Shown here one piece after another: positions 17,027 through 27,239 of a stretch of 64,000 bases of DNA. Source of the DNA: Luminiphilus sp. (lineage in GTDB: Bacteria; Pseudomonadota; Gammaproteobacteria; Pseudomonadales; Halieaceae); assembly GCA_028117185.1 (NCBI GenBank), contig JAOHHD010000003.1, positions 1 through 64,000 on the forward strand. Reading direction: 5' to 3'. The notes below the pieces were generated by a model, which saw nothing but the letters and a program-made list of their open reading frames with translations, had not been told where the DNA came from and searched no databases. Numbering within the stretch: position 1 is the first letter of the stretch; every line of letters starts with the position of its first letter. Made by a program: the position numbers and the translations under genes.

Positions 17027-19246
17027 TTATCGCCGTGCGCTGCGCGTTACTTTGAGCACGCCCTCGATTGTCCTGACGCGCTTCATCACCCTTGCTAAAT
17101 GAATGCGGCTGCTGACTTGTAGCTCTAAATCGACAAAGGTGAACTGGATGTCTTTATTTTGTGTCGCAATGCGCTCGATGTTGAGTCCAATACTGCTCAG
17201 TCGCGTGGCTAATACGGCGATCATGCCGCGCCGATTTTCCACTTGCACCCTAAGGCCAACGGGATAACTACGCTCAATATCTTCATCCCAGTGCAGTGAC
17301 ATAAGCCGATCGCGTTGTTCTCTCAGGTCGACTAAGTTGCGGCAGCTATCGCGGTGAACGACTAAGCCTCGTTCTTGCCCTAAGTACCCTTGAATAGCAT
17401 CTCCCGGTAAGGGGCAGCAACACTTTGCATAAGCCACGCCTACGCCTTCCGTCCCGCGGATGCCGAGCGTGGCGCCCTCGCCACTGACTGCGGCGTCATC
17501 GTAGCGATTAGTCAGGTGTGCAACGGCGATATGGGGCAGCGTATTACCTAATGCGACGTCGATCACCAATTCGTCGATATCCGCTTTACCTAATGCGGTT
17601 AAGGCGGCGTCCATTGCAGCGTCATCAATGGCGCTGAGACGAGTGTCTTGGGCCATTAGCGCGCGGTCGAGCAGGTTTTTGCCTAGCGCGAGGGAGTCAT
17701 CGCGCCGCTGATCCTTTAAAAAGTGGCGAATATGGGTCCGGGCGCGGGCGGTGACCACCCAATTGAGCCACGAGGGACTGGGTCTGCCAGTCGGTGAGGT
17801 GACGATTTCGATCGTGGCACCACTTTCCAACGGCTCTGATAGGGGTACCAACTGCTTACTGACCCGCGCCGCAACACAATGGTTGCCGATGTCGGTATGG
17901 ACCGCGTAGGCAAAGTCGATACCACACGACCCTTTTGGCAACTCAAGAATATCTCCTCGCGGCGTAAAGACATAGACCTCGTCGGGGAACAGATCGATTT
18001 TTACATTCTCGATGAACTCCAACGAGTCGCCCGCGCGTTGCTGCATTTCGAGAAGGCCCTGTACCCATTCTCGTGCTCGGGCATGCGATATGCTGGTGCT
18101 GCCCTCTTCGCTCTTATAGAGCCAGTGAGCTGCGATACCATTATTCGCCATGTCTTCCATTTCGTGAGTGCGAATCTGAATTTCAATCGGCACGCCGTGC
18201 ATGCCTTTTAAAACGGTATGCAGCGATTGGTAGCCATTGGCTTTGGGTATCGCAATGTAGTCCTTAAATTCACCGGGTACGGGCTTATACAGGCTATGGA
18301 CCATGCCTAACGCGCGATAGCAATCATCGACGGAGTCGACGATGAGACGAAAGGCGAATATGTCCATGACCTCAGCAAAAGATTTTCGCTTTGCTTTCAT
18401 TTTTTTGTAGATGCTGTAGAGGTGCTTTTCGCGACCGACGACCGTTGCACTCAATGCCTCACGGTTGAGTGTTTGGCTCAGTTGCCCACGAATTTGCTCT
18501 ATGAGCTGCTTTCGGTTGCCGCTAGCCGCCCTGCGCGCCGCTTCAAGCCTTCTCGCGCGCATGGGATAGAGGGCTTTGAGCCCTAAATCTTCAAATTCTA
18601 GACGGATCTCATTCATGCCAAGGCGCATCGCAATGGGTGCATAAATGTCGAGTGTTTCAGTCGCGATGCGTTTTATCTTTTCACGGTTCAATACCCCGAG
18701 CGTCCGCATATTGTGGAGTCGATCAGCCAGTTTGACGAGAATGACGCGGATATCTTTGGCCATCGCCAAGGTCATTTTCTGGAAGTTCTCGGCTTGTCTT
18801 TGTTCGGCTGAGTCGAACTCGACATGGGTCAACTTACTCACACCGTCCACCAAATTGGCGACATCGGTGCCGAATTGCGCACCAATATCTTTTTTGGTGA
18901 CGCCCGTATCTTCAATGACATCATGGAGCAACGCGGCCATTAAGCTTTGTGGGTCCATGTGCATGCGCGCCAGAATGCAGGCGACTGCGAGGGGATGCGT
19001 GACATAAGGTTCACCGCTACGTCGTGTTTGCCCGTAGTGTGCTTGTTCAGAGTAGTAGTAGGCTCGCCGGACCAGCTTCACCTGCTCTAACGGCAAATAG
19101 TCGGCGATTAACTGCTCGAAAGCTGCCAGTGAACTATGGCCAGCGCGTCCAGTGCTAGTGCTAAGCGGTATTTTGCCTCGGGACGCTAAATATGAAGCGG
19201 GCCCGAGGAGCGGTCTACTGAGCGTTTGGCGCGTAATGGCTACCAT
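17027..19246 (-). CDS. spoT: Bifunctional (p)ppGpp synthetase/hydrolase SpoT
   Basis: This Rel/Spo protein of about 739 residues carries, in order, an HD hydrolase domain with intact HDVIEDT, a synthetase domain (FKDYIAIPKANGYQSLH and EIQIRTHEMEDMA), a TGS domain and a C-terminal ACT domain. An intact HD motif plus the rpoZ-spoT neighbourhood identifies SpoT rather than RelA. It sets the alarmone level in response to fatty-acid, carbon and other stresses. A GGAGAG nine bases before the ATG at 19246 favours that start over a TTG at 19255. Compared with E. coli SpoT there is an N-terminal extension of about 40 residues rich in Ser, Thr, Arg and Gly. Confidence 0.94.
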   Translation of the reverse strand: MVAITRQTLSRPLLGPASYLASRGKIPLSTSTGRAGHSSLAAFEQLIADYLPLEQVKLVRRAYYYSEQAHYGQTRRSGEPYVTHPLAVACILARMHMDPQSLMAALLHDVIEDTGVTKKDIGAQFGTDVANLVDGVSKLTHVEFDSAEQRQAENFQKMTLAMAKDIRVILVKLADRLHNMRTLGVLNREKIKRIATETLDIYAPIAMRLGMNEIRLEFEDLGLKALYPMRARRLEAARRAASGNRKQLIEQIRGQLSQTLNREALSATVVGREKHLYSIYKKMKAKRKSFAEVMDIFAFRLIVDSVDDCYRALGMVHSLYKPVPGEFKDYIAIPKANGYQSLHTVLKGMHGVPIEIQIRTHEMEDMANNGIAAHWLYKSEEGSTSISHARAREWVQGLLEMQQRAGDSLEFIENVKIDLFPDEVYVFTPRGDILELPKGSCGIDFAYAVHTDIGNHCVAARVSKQLVPLSEPLESGATIEIVTSPTGRPSPSWLNWVVTARARTHIRHFLKDQRRDDSLALGKNLLDRALMAQDTRLSAIDDAAMDAALTALGKADIDELVIDVALGNTLPHIAVAHLTNRYDDAAVSGEGATLGIRGTEGVGVAYAKCCCPLPGDAIQGYLGQERGLVVHRDSCRNLVDLREQRDRLMSLHWDEDIERSYPVGLRVQVENRRGMIAVLATRLSSIGLNIERIATQNKDIQFTFVDLELQVSSRIHLARVMKRVRTIEGVLKVTRSARR

Positions 19247-19264
19247 CGCTAGCAACTCTCCAAA

Positions 19265-19522
19265 TTAGAGAATCGGCGTCTCAAATGTGGCTGCGAGCTC
19301 TTCCTCTGCCTCGATCTCGCTCTCTCGAGCCAATACTTCGGGCGTAATGAGTCCGTCAGCTATCTCACGCAGCGCAATGACAGTGGCCTTGTCTGATTCG
19401 TCCTCTACTAATGGATCGCGACCGCCAGTAGCAAGTTGTCGCGCTCGCTTCGAGGCAAGCATGACGAGCTCAAATCGGTTTTCGACGTTATCCAGACAAT
19501 CTTCTACGGTAATTCTCGCCAT
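19265..19522 (-). CDS. rpoZ: DNA-directed RNA polymerase omega subunit RpoZ
   Basis: The 85-residue protein starts [20 protein letters not shown] and continues with ASKRARQL, the canonical omega-subunit helix that clamps the beta-prime C-terminus. In E. coli omega also forms one (p)ppGpp binding site on RNA polymerase, which fits its position directly before spoT (18 bases). The C-terminal half is acidic and variable, as usual. An AGGAG lies upstream of the ATG. gmk precedes it, the order gmk-rpoZ-spoT being conserved across gammaproteobacteria. Confidence 0.96.
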   Translation of the reverse strand: MARITVEDCLDNVENRFELVMLASKRARQLATGGRDPLVEDESDKATVIALREIADGLITPEVLARESEIEAEEELAATFETPIL

Positions 19523-19626
19523 AACAGCGTGGTCTCCTGATCTTCGCCGCTATCAAATGCGGCCGCGTAGTATACCCTAGGTAGAGCAGGTGAACCCACC
19601 CTTCAGTGTTAATTTGCCGACATGCC

Positions 19627-20280
19627 TCACGGTTTGGCCGTTTCGGAGGTCAATAAATCCGTCAACAGTGCGTTGTGTGCCGTCCGCTGGCGTCCAGTGC
19701 ACAATCTTGATGAGCTAATGATGGCTTGAAGCTCGATGAGTGCGGTGTCAAACACGTCATTAATGACGAGGTAATCTGCCTCGTAGCAGTGTGACATCTC
19801 ATCTTGAGCCGCCTGCATGCGCAGATCAATGGTGGCTTCAGTATCCTGCCCTCGTCCGCGTAATCGCGTCTTCAGAGACGCGACTGAAGGAGGCAAGATA
19901 AAAATCCATGTGCTGTCCGGTAATAAGCCCCGCACTTGTTCAGCCCCTTGCCAGTCGATTTCTAAAATCACATCGGCGCCTTGCGCGAGACGCGCGTCTA
20001 ATTGCGCTGTGCTGGTGCCATAAAAATGCCCGAATACCTCAGCCGATTCGAAAAATACGCCGTCGTCTTGCATGCTTTTAAACGTCTCAGGCGGCACAAA
20101 AAAATAATTAACGCCTTCTATCTCGCCAGGGCGCTGTGGCCGCGTCGTGTGCGAAACCGACACCTCGATACGACGATCATTTTCTACGAGCGCCCGAATT
20201 AAAGAGGTTTTTCCAGCACCACTGGGTGCCGAAATAATCAGTAACTGGCCTCGCGATATCGTATTATCCATGCGTGTCAT
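19627..20280 (-). CDS. gmk: Guanylate kinase
   Basis: Gmk phosphorylates GMP to GDP with ATP. The 217-residue protein has the P-loop SAPSGAGKTSL near residue 18, the GMP-binding segment VSVSHTTRPQRPGEIEGVNY, and the LEIDWQGAEQV motif. Compared with E. coli Gmk (207) it has a few extra N-terminal residues; an ATG at 20271 (MDNTISRG) is an alternative start. The first ATG immediately follows the TAG stop of yicC with no gap, so translation is coupled. Downstream is rpoZ. Confidence 0.95.
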   Translation of the reverse strand: MTRMDNTISRGQLLIISAPSGAGKTSLIRALVENDRRIEVSVSHTTRPQRPGEIEGVNYFFVPPETFKSMQDDGVFFESAEVFGHFYGTSTAQLDARLAQGADVILEIDWQGAEQVRGLLPDSTWIFILPPSVASLKTRLRGRGQDTEATIDLRMQAAQDEMSHCYEADYLVINDVFDTALIELQAIISSSRLCTGRQRTAHNALLTDLLTSETAKP

Positions 20281-21144
20281 CTACTCGATATTTTGAATTT
20301 GCTCGCGCATCTGTTCAATTAACACTTTGAACTCTACGGCGGTATTGGTTGTGTCTAAAGCAGTTGATTTGGAGGCGAGTGTGTTGGCCTCTCGATTAAG
20401 CTCTTGCATTAAAAAATCGAGTTTTCTGCCGCAGGGTGCTTTTCCCGCTAACGCCTCGTTAATGGCGTCTAAGTGAGCACCGAGGCGATCCATTTCTTCT
20501 TCTACATCGGCACGCTGCAGTACGTAAACAACTTCTTCTTCTAAGCGCTTGGCGTCCGCGGTGAGCTCTAATGACGCCATCCGAGCGAGTAGCTTTTCTC
20601 GATGGGCTTGCTGCAACGTTGGCAGATCTTGCCGGAGCGAGTGCAGGAGAGCTCGTATCAGCTCTCCTCGTTCCAACACCATAGCGGCTAATTTTACACC
20701 CTCCTCTCGGCGGTTCTGCGTCAGTGTTTCGAGGCACTGCGTCAGCGCGGCAGTGGTCGCTGAAATAAGCGCTTCAACTGCTATCGGACGCTCGTTTAGC
20801 ACACCCGGCGCCTGTAATAACGCCAGTTGGTTTGGCGTGGCGGCGTCTGGGAAGTGCGTTGAAATTTGCGTCAGGGCCGCCTGTAAGGTGTGCAGTCGAT
20901 CGGTATCCACCGCCGCCTCAGACGTCGCCTTGTTTTGTTGGTATTGAACGGATAGTTCGAGTTTTCCACGTGAAAAAGCTTGGCTGATTTGTGCTCGCAT
21001 TTGCGGCTCAAATTCGCGCAACGTATCTGGCATTCGAAAGTGCAGATCGAGGTAACGATTATTAACCGAGCGGCACTCTACAGTGACCGTTAAGCCGTCG
21101 GTTGTTACACTCGCTCGGGCAAAGCCCGTCATACTCTGAGTCAC
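20281..21144 (-). CDS. yicC: YicC family endoribonuclease-like protein
   Basis: The 287-residue product begins MTQSMTGFARAS from a GTG at 21144 that has GGAG seven bases upstream. It shows the two YicC signature regions: EVRSVNNRYLD-like VECRSVNNRYLDLHFRMP near residue 30, and the C-terminal block KLDFLMQELNREANTLASK. E. coli YicC is an endoribonuclease linked to RyhB decay; the exact role in this organism is unknown. It is predicted cytoplasmic. The gene abuts gmk and is divergent from rph across 82 bases, a conserved arrangement. Confidence 0.93.
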   Translation of the reverse strand: MTQSMTGFARASVTTDGLTVTVECRSVNNRYLDLHFRMPDTLREFEPQMRAQISQAFSRGKLELSVQYQQNKATSEAAVDTDRLHTLQAALTQISTHFPDAATPNQLALLQAPGVLNERPIAVEALISATTAALTQCLETLTQNRREEGVKLAAMVLERGELIRALLHSLRQDLPTLQQAHREKLLARMASLELTADAKRLEEEVVYVLQRADVEEEMDRLGAHLDAINEALAGKAPCGRKLDFLMQELNREANTLASKSTALDTTNTAVEFKVLIEQMREQIQNIE

Positions 21145-21226
21145 CGCATCGCTCCAGCTATGGACGCAGTGAAGTGTAACAGTAGCCGAGGGGTTGTTAA
21201 CTGTTACTGAGACCGGGAGACCCGCC

Positions 21227-21961
21227 ATGGCGGCAGCATCTGATCGACCTAGCGGTCGAGCACCTAACGCAATGCGTCCAATACACTTTGAGCGGGGTTA
21301 TACCTGTCATGCTGAGGGCTCGGTGCTTGTGTGTTTTGGCCAAACTAAAGTGATCTGCACTGCCAGCGTGACGGCAGGGGTACCGCGATTTTTGCGTGGT
21401 AAGGGCGAGGGGTGGCTTACCGCAGAATACGGTATGTTGCCGCGGTCAACGGGGTCACGTATGGACCGAGAGGCTGCCCGCGGGAAGCAGGGTGGTCGCA
21501 CGGTAGAGATTCAACGCCTGATCGGCCGCTCGCTGCGTGCCGCGCTAGATCTTACGTTGTTGGGTGAGCGCACGATCACGATAGACTGTGATGTTATTCA
21601 GGCGGATGGCGGTACTCGGACGGCCGCAATTTCAGGGGCTTGTGTCGCCGTTGTGGACGCGCTCAACGGCCTTCAGCGATCTGGAGATCTATCGGTAGAT
21701 CCATTAAAACACCTGGTCAGCGCCGTTTCGGTGGGGGTCTGGCGGGGCATTCCTGTGGTAGACCTTGATTATGCTGAGGATTCTCGGGCTGACAGTGATA
21801 TGAACGTGGTGCTCACAGAGAGCGGCGGATTAGTTGAAGTGCAGGGCACGGCCGAAGGAGCCACATTTACGCAAGAGGAGCTGGCCGAATTGCTGCGGCT
21901 AGCGGTGGCTGCGGGGGCAGACATTAACGCTGCTCAGCGAGAGGCACTGAGTAAAGGTTAA
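21227..21961 (+). CDS. rph: Ribonuclease PH
   Basis: RNase PH trims the 3' ends of tRNA precursors using phosphate. The 244-residue protein contains [28 protein letters not shown], the [12 protein letters not shown] phosphate-binding loop and [15 protein letters not shown], all diagnostic. The ATG at 21227 is chosen because GGGAG precedes it by seven bases and it gives the typical N-terminus. Unlike in E. coli K-12, the frame is intact. The gene is divergent from yicC and its TAA overlaps the convergent crc-like gene by four bases. Confidence 0.96.
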   Translation: MAAASDRPSGRAPNAMRPIHFERGYTCHAEGSVLVCFGQTKVICTASVTAGVPRFLRGKGEGWLTAEYGMLPRSTGSRMDREAARGKQGGRTVEIQRLIGRSLRAALDLTLLGERTITIDCDVIQADGGTRTAAISGACVAVVDALNGLQRSGDLSVDPLKHLVSAVSVGVWRGIPVVDLDYAEDSRADSDMNVVLTESGGLVEVQGTAEGATFTQEELAELLRLAVAAGADINAAQREALSKG

Positions 21962-22719
21962 AACGCGATGTCGTAGTCAATGACGACGGGCGCATGGTGC
22001 GAAAATACCTGAGCGTCATAGATGTGGACTTTTTTGACCGCACTTACGAGGAGTTCAGAAATAATGTGTGTATCGGTTCGCATGCCTCCCGACTCATCGC
22101 CATGAGGCCACCAGGTCAGTGCATCGGGTTCACCGTCAATCACTCTGAAAGCGTCAGCGTAGCCGCTATCGTAAAGATCTAATAACCAGCCTCGTTCGTT
22201 GGGTGACAGCCCCGGGATAACCCCAGTATTGCCGACCTCCTCCGCGTCAGCGTGATGTGCCATCAACTCCCACCCACCGCACAATATGTAGCCGCGACGT
22301 TTATGGCGCACTTTCTCTAGGTGGCCGCTTAATTGATTAAGAAAGGCGAGCTTGTGCGCCATCGCTTGTTCGCCACTGAGTGCACTGGGGACTAACACGG
22401 AGCCGATACTCACTTGGTCATAATCAGCCTGTATATAGAGGCCCTGAGAATCAAACTGCTCAAATCCGAGGCCCCATATAATCGCTTTGGGGATCTTTTT
22501 GCAGTAGATGGCGACGCCATTGAGCCCGGCATCCTCAAAATGATCGAGAAAATAGGGGTGGTAATGTGCTGGGAAAAAGCGCTCACCACTTAGCGAATAT
22601 TCAGAGCAGCGCGTGTCCTGTAGGCAGATGATGTCCGCGTCCTGCGTCCATAACCACTCAAGGCAACCGGCGTCCGCCGCACGTTCGAGCCCCTCGACGA
22701 CGAGGCTGATAATTCTCAT
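21958..22719 (-). CDS. crc: Crc-like protein: exonuclease III fold lacking catalytic residues
   Basis: The 253-residue protein has the ExoIII/APE fold but its active site is broken. Relative to E. coli ExoIII, Asn7 is Val, Asn9 is Glu, Glu34 is Asp (ICLQDTR), Asp151 and Asn153 are Gly and Glu (CGGWEL), and Asp258 is His (SHHAP); only the last His and the Asp in MRTD remain. The same losses, except Asn7, are found in Pseudomonas Crc, which acts with Hfq to repress translation of carbon-catabolic mRNAs, and crc there also lies between rph and pyrE. I infer a Crc role. Start ATG 22719 follows AGGA by six bases; a TATACT -10 candidate is at 22748-22753. Confidence 0.8.
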   Translation of the reverse strand: MRIISLVVEGLERAADAGCLEWLWTQDADIICLQDTRCSEYSLSGERFFPAHYHPYFLDHFEDAGLNGVAIYCKKIPKAIIWGLGFEQFDSQGLYIQADYDQVSIGSVLVPSALSGEQAMAHKLAFLNQLSGHLEKVRHKRRGYILCGGWELMAHHADAEEVGNTGVIPGLSPNERGWLLDLYDSGYADAFRVIDGEPDALTWWPHGDESGGMRTDTHIISELLVSAVKKVHIYDAQVFSHHAPVVIDYDIAF

Positions 22720-22747
22720 TGCTAGTCCTATTGTCTGAGTTCCAATA

Positions 22748-22753
22748 GTATAC
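22748..22753 (-). promoter_or_regulatory. Candidate -10 element for the crc-like gene
   Basis: On the minus strand the hexamer TATACT lies 29 bases before the crc-like start codon, a normal leader distance. No good -35 match is present 16-18 bases upstream, so it is only a candidate. The divergent pyrE gene shares this 119-base region. Confidence 0.35.
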
Positions 22754-22838
22754 CGTTAAAGCCCCGAGCTAGGCCGTAACTAAGTGCTGGATTAAGCCGA
22801 TGGGCGCTTTCATCAAAAACAGTACTGTGGAGTGAGTG

Positions 22839-23495
22839 GTGACAACAGCCTCGCAACATTATCGTCAGGACTTCATTCGTTTAGCTCTCGCCTGTAACGT
22901 ATTGCAGTTCGGCGAGTTCGAGTTGAAGTCGGGCCGCGTGAGCCCTTACTTTTTTAATGCGGGTAAATTTGCCTCGGGATCGTCACTGGCACAGCTTGGT
23001 AGGTGTTATGCGGCTGCCTTACAGGCGGCCAATTTGCCGGCCGACATGCTATTCGGGCCAGCTTACAAAGGCATTCCGTTGGTTGCGACTACCGCTATTG
23101 CGTTGGCGGATCACCATGACGTTGACATGCCATTTGCCTTTAATCGTAAGGAGGCTAAAGCGCATGGAGAAGGTGGCCAGGTGGTTGGCGCGCCGTTACA
23201 GGGGAATGTGCTCATCGTGGATGACGTGATGACAGCGGGGACGGCCATTAAAGAGTCAATGGCTATTTTGGAGGCGGCTGGTGCAACGGGTGCTGGTGTG
23301 TTGATAGGCCTTGATCGCTGCGAGCGCGGAACGGCCGAGCTCTCCGCGGTACAGCAAGTTCAGCAAGACTGGGGGCTTGACGTGATCAGCGTCATCTCGC
23401 TTCACGACATTATCGAATGGGTTGAGGATAACCCCGAAGCGATAAGGCATCGCGACGCACTGCAGCGCTACCGGGACCGTTACGTTTCTGCGTAG
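22839..23495 (+). CDS. pyrE: Orotate phosphoribosyltransferase
   Basis: PyrE transfers orotate onto PRPP, forming OMP in pyrimidine synthesis. The 218-residue protein contains [28 protein letters not shown] and the PRPP-binding loop [13 protein letters not shown]. Two GTG codons are adjacent; the second, at 22839, has a GGAG six bases upstream and is preferred over 22836. I looked for the E. coli-type attenuator and saw none; rph is not upstream in the same orientation here. It is divergent from the crc-like gene and convergent with slmA. Confidence 0.95.
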   Translation: MTTASQHYRQDFIRLALACNVLQFGEFELKSGRVSPYFFNAGKFASGSSLAQLGRCYAAALQAANLPADMLFGPAYKGIPLVATTAIALADHHDVDMPFAFNRKEAKAHGEGGQVVGAPLQGNVLIVDDVMTAGTAIKESMAILEAAGATGAGVLIGLDRCERGTAELSAVQQVQQDWGLDVISVISLHDIIEWVEDNPEAIRHRDALQRYRDRYVSA

Positions 23496-23648
23496 CGCCG
23501 CGCATATGCCGATAGCACACCGTGATGACAACATATGGTCGAGTGTCGGACAGCTCGGCCAATAACACCTGATGATTTGGTGATCGCGTGCGGTCCCTCA
23601 ATGTATCCACCGAATCAGTAATGGCCGTTGCGGTCTGGCCAGGTTGGA

Positions 23649-24272
23649 CTATGCACTAGCTGCCGGAGGCACCGCTTGCATGAGATCTGTTCCCAGCCAC
23701 TCCCACTGATCCTGCCAGTTTTCGGTGGGCCCGCTTTTAAAACCACTGCGACAAAATTGATGCACGCGCCCTTCGGCAAACGCCATCATCATGTTGGCCG
23801 CCGTGTTGACAGGCAATCGAGGTCGACATCCGTCACGCAGTTCAGCTTCTCGCAAATACTGTCGCAGTTGGGTTTCGAGACGCTCATAGAGCTGCGCGAC
23901 TCGATGATGAAGTTGTCGCGACTCTCCCGTCAGCGCCCCACCGGTCAGCAGTCGACTGATGCCGTGGTTTTTCTCGCAAAACTCTAAGTACAGGCGCACC
24001 AAGGCGCGGCATTGCTCTATAGCGGTTAAAGACCCGTCACCCATCCGCCCGATGCGCACAAATAGCGCTTCTTCTGCGAAAGTAATTAACGCTTCAAACA
24101 TTTTAGTTTTAGAGGGAAAGTGCCGATAAAGCGCGGCCTCCGAAACGCCAACAGCGGCAGCAATTTTCGCGGTGGTAATTTTATTGTCGGGTGTAGCCTC
24201 GAGCATTTCTGCTAGGGCTTGCAGTATCTGTTCCCTGCGTTGGGGTACTTTTTTGTTGGTTGCGTCGGCCAT
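23649..24272 (-). CDS. slmA: Nucleoid occlusion factor SlmA (TetR family)
   Basis: SlmA binds DNA sites over the nucleoid and blocks FtsZ ring formation there. The 207-residue protein has an N-terminal TetR helix-turn-helix (KITTAKIAAAVGVSEAALYRHF at about residues 31-52, given here only by its core AAAVGVSEAALYRHF). The C-terminal half has the SlmA-type FxxFCEKNHGISRLLTG and a FAEGRVHQFCRSGF end. Its place beside pyrE and argB is the conserved location of slmA. It ends 153 bases from the convergent pyrE; that gap shows nothing recognisable. Confidence 0.92.
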   Translation of the reverse strand: MADATNKKVPQRREQILQALAEMLEATPDNKITTAKIAAAVGVSEAALYRHFPSKTKMFEALITFAEEALFVRIGRMGDGSLTAIEQCRALVRLYLEFCEKNHGISRLLTGGALTGESRQLHHRVAQLYERLETQLRQYLREAELRDGCRPRLPVNTAANMMMAFAEGRVHQFCRSGFKSGPTENWQDQWEWLGTDLMQAVPPAASA

Positions 24273-24345
24273 GCGCTACTGCAATTGAGATTGAAGCTCG
24301 ATGCTAAAGAGTCACGCGCTTGGGTGCAAACGGTCACCGGCGGAT

Positions 24346-25281
<936 letters not shown>

Positions 25282-25332
25282 TTAAACGCAATGTGAAGAT
25301 GCCGCAGTTCGGCAAATGGGACTTGTTTCAAC

Positions 25333-26553
25333 CTAGCCCGATGCCGAGCTTATTGTCTCGAGGTGATGAGCAACAAGGCTAACAATGCGCTCCGCAATCA
25401 GCCGCTTTGTCGCTAGGGGCAAATAATGCTCCTCGTGTTCACCAATCAGGTGCACCGCATTTTGGTCAGAGCCAAAGGTGGTGTCAGGGTCACTGACATC
25501 ATTAGCAACGATATAGTCCAGATTTTTTCTAAGTCGTTTTTCACGGGCATGAGCGATGAGTTCAGTTGTCTCGGCCGCGAAGCCGATCACGAGGGCGGGC
25601 CGCTGTGGCAGTTTTGCCACAGCGGCAATAATGTCGGGGTTTTGCACGAGCGTGATCACCCGGTTTTCCCCCTCAGTTTTTTTCAGTTTTTCCGGAGCCG
25701 CCGATTCGGGTCGATAATCGGATACTGCTGCCGCACCGATAAAAATATCGGCGGGCGACGCATATTTCACGGCGGCCTCATGCATCTCTTCAGCGCTGGT
25801 AACTAAAACCATCTCGACTCGGCTGGGAGGTGCTAAGGTGACCGGACCGGTGATCAAGGTAACCGCTGCGCCAGCTTCAGCACAGGCGCGAGCTAAGGCG
25901 TAACCCATTTTTCCTGAGCTATGGTTACTGAGATAACGCACGGGGTCGATCGCTTCAATAGTGGGTCCCGCGGTAATCACTACGCGCTTGCCGTCCAATA
26001 AACGTGATTCAAAATTTTCGGCGAGTGCAGTTGCAATCGCGTCTGGCTCTAGGAGACGCCCAGGGCCCACATCACCACAGGCCTGCTCGCCCGCATCGGG
26101 ACCAATGACCTGAATACCCCGACTGACGAGTTTTTTGAGGTTATCTTGGGTTGCTTCGTTTGCCCACATTTGCTGGTTCATTGCTGGCGCCACGGCGACA
26201 GGCGCCGGTGTAGCCAGCGCCACTGTGGTCAGTAGGTCGTCTGCTCTGCCCTGAGCGAGTCTGGCAATGACATCGGCGGTCCCGGGGGCGATTACCACCA
26301 GATCAGCCCAGCGTGCTAGCTCAATGTGGCCCATACCGGCTTCGGCCGCTTCATCGAGTAATTCGCTATGCGTCGGTTCACCAGACAAAGCTTGCAGTGT
26401 GAGTGGCGTAATAAATTCCTTTGCCCCGCGTGACAGGATCACCCGAACAACGGCCCCCTGTTTTTTGAGCAGACGCACGAGCTCAGCGCCTTTATAAGCT
26501 GCGATGCCCCCACTGATGGCCACTAGAATGTGCCGCTGGTGCAACAGACCCAT
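25333..26553 (-). CDS. coaBC: Bifunctional phosphopantothenoylcysteine decarboxylase / phosphopantothenate--cysteine ligase CoaBC (Dfp)
   Basis: This 406-residue flavoprotein performs two steps of coenzyme A synthesis. The N-terminal CoaC half has [15 protein letters not shown], the active-site His region (SEL...GMGHIELAR) and the PAMNQQMW motif. The CoaB half opens with [20 protein letters not shown] and holds [16 protein letters not shown] and the KLKK lysine finger. The ATG at 26553 is favoured by GAGGTG six bases upstream; the open frame continues further but without support. radC, which often lies between dfp and rpmB, is not present; rpmB follows divergently. Confidence 0.95.
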   Translation of the reverse strand: MGLLHQRHILVAISGGIAAYKGAELVRLLKKQGAVVRVILSRGAKEFITPLTLQALSGEPTHSELLDEAAEAGMGHIELARWADLVVIAPGTADVIARLAQGRADDLLTTVALATPAPVAVAPAMNQQMWANEATQDNLKKLVSRGIQVIGPDAGEQACGDVGPGRLLEPDAIATALAENFESRLLDGKRVVITAGPTIEAIDPVRYLSNHSSGKMGYALARACAEAGAAVTLITGPVTLAPPSRVEMVLVTSAEEMHEAAVKYASPADIFIGAAAVSDYRPESAAPEKLKKTEGENRVITLVQNPDIIAAVAKLPQRPALVIGFAAETTELIAHAREKRLRKNLDYIVANDVSDPDTTFGSDQNAVHLIGEHEEHYLPLATKRLIAERIVSLVAHHLETISSASG

Positions 26554-26638
26554 CGGTTCCACCTCGTTACTAATGTGCCAGCACACTAGCATTTGCAGGG
26601 GTTTTTGCACACTTCAATGGCCTGTGCCCGCAGATGGC

Positions 26639-26667
26639 TTGCACCGCCAATGGCCCTCTGGTATAAA
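26639..26667 (+). promoter_or_regulatory. Sigma70-type promoter of rpmB-rpmG
   Basis: TTGCAC (26639-26644) and TATAAA (26662-26667) are separated by 17 bases, an optimal spacing. A start near 26674 would give a leader of about 28 bases before rpmB. Strength and spacing fit a ribosomal-protein promoter. It lies in the divergent gap between coaBC and rpmB. Confidence 0.75.
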
Positions 26668-26701
26668 ACGCGCCCTTTTGTTTATCTTCACGGGTAGTGT
26701 C

Positions 26702-26938
26702 ATGTCACGTGTCTGTCAGGTTACGGGTAAGCGTCCCGCAACCGGAAACAACGTTTCCCACGCAAAGAACCGCACCAAGCGTCGGTTCCTGCCAAATTTA
26801 CATAACCACCGTTTCTGGGTGGAAAGTGAGAACCGCTTCGTATCGTTGCGGCTCACCTCTAAAGGAATGCGCATTATCGACAAGCGCGGCATCGATGTGG
26901 TGCTGGCAGAGTTGCGTGCCCGCGGCGAGAAGGTTTGA
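26702..26938 (+). CDS. rpmB: 50S ribosomal protein L28
   Basis: The 78-residue basic protein starts [20 protein letters not shown] and contains [17 protein letters not shown], the standard L28 sequence. It is a large-subunit protein near the E-site and intersubunit bridge region. The single Cys is not part of a C-x-x-C pair, so this is a zinc-free form. It is followed ten bases later by rpmG, and the pair is framed by a clear promoter and terminator. Confidence 0.97.
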   Translation: MSRVCQVTGKRPATGNNVSHAKNRTKRRFLPNLHNHRFWVESENRFVSLRLTSKGMRIIDKRGIDVVLAELRARGEKV

Positions 26939-26948
26939 GGATTTAAAA

Positions 26949-27104
26949 ATGCGTGAAAAGATTCGAATGAATTCAACGGCTGGTACAGGGCATTTCTACA
27001 CGACTGATAAGAATAAGCGCACCATGCCGGATAAACTTGAAATGAAAAAGTACGATCCAGTTGCGCGCAAGCACGTGATCTATAAAGAAGCCAAAATTAA
27101 GTAA
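26949..27104 (+). CDS. rpmG: 50S ribosomal protein L33
   Basis: The ORF encodes 51 residues, [19 protein letters not shown], followed by [12 protein letters not shown] and a basic end ([11 protein letters not shown]). This is the zinc-independent (C-minus) L33 type, as no cysteines are present. A GAGG about eight bases before the ATG at 26949 sets the start. It is the second gene of the rpmB-rpmG transcript and is followed by an intrinsic terminator. Confidence 0.97.
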   Translation: MREKIRMNSTAGTGHFYTTDKNKRTMPDKLEMKKYDPVARKHVIYKEAKIK

Positions 27105-27131
27105 GTGCGGTGCACGACCCCACATTCGAAA

Positions 27132-27158
27132 CCCCGGCTCTTGGCCGGGGTTTTTGTT
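27132..27158 (+). terminator. Intrinsic terminator of rpmB-rpmG
   Basis: A GC-rich stem CCCCGGC (27132-27138) pairs with GCCGGGG (27144-27150) around a TCTTG loop and is followed directly by TTTTTGTTT. This is a textbook rho-independent terminator 28 bases after the rpmG stop. Confidence 0.92.
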
Positions 27159-27239
27159 TAGGTGTCAGATTTTCATGAGCGTTGCCATAATGACGCTGTT
27201 AGCCAGTAAGGGGCGCCATCCGCGCTGTCCAAACAGAAT

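Noticed and set aside
23496..23648. Possible small gene or RNA between pyrE and slmA
   Set aside because: No ORF with a ribosome site, no recognisable RNA motif and no clear hairpin-T-tract; left unannotated.
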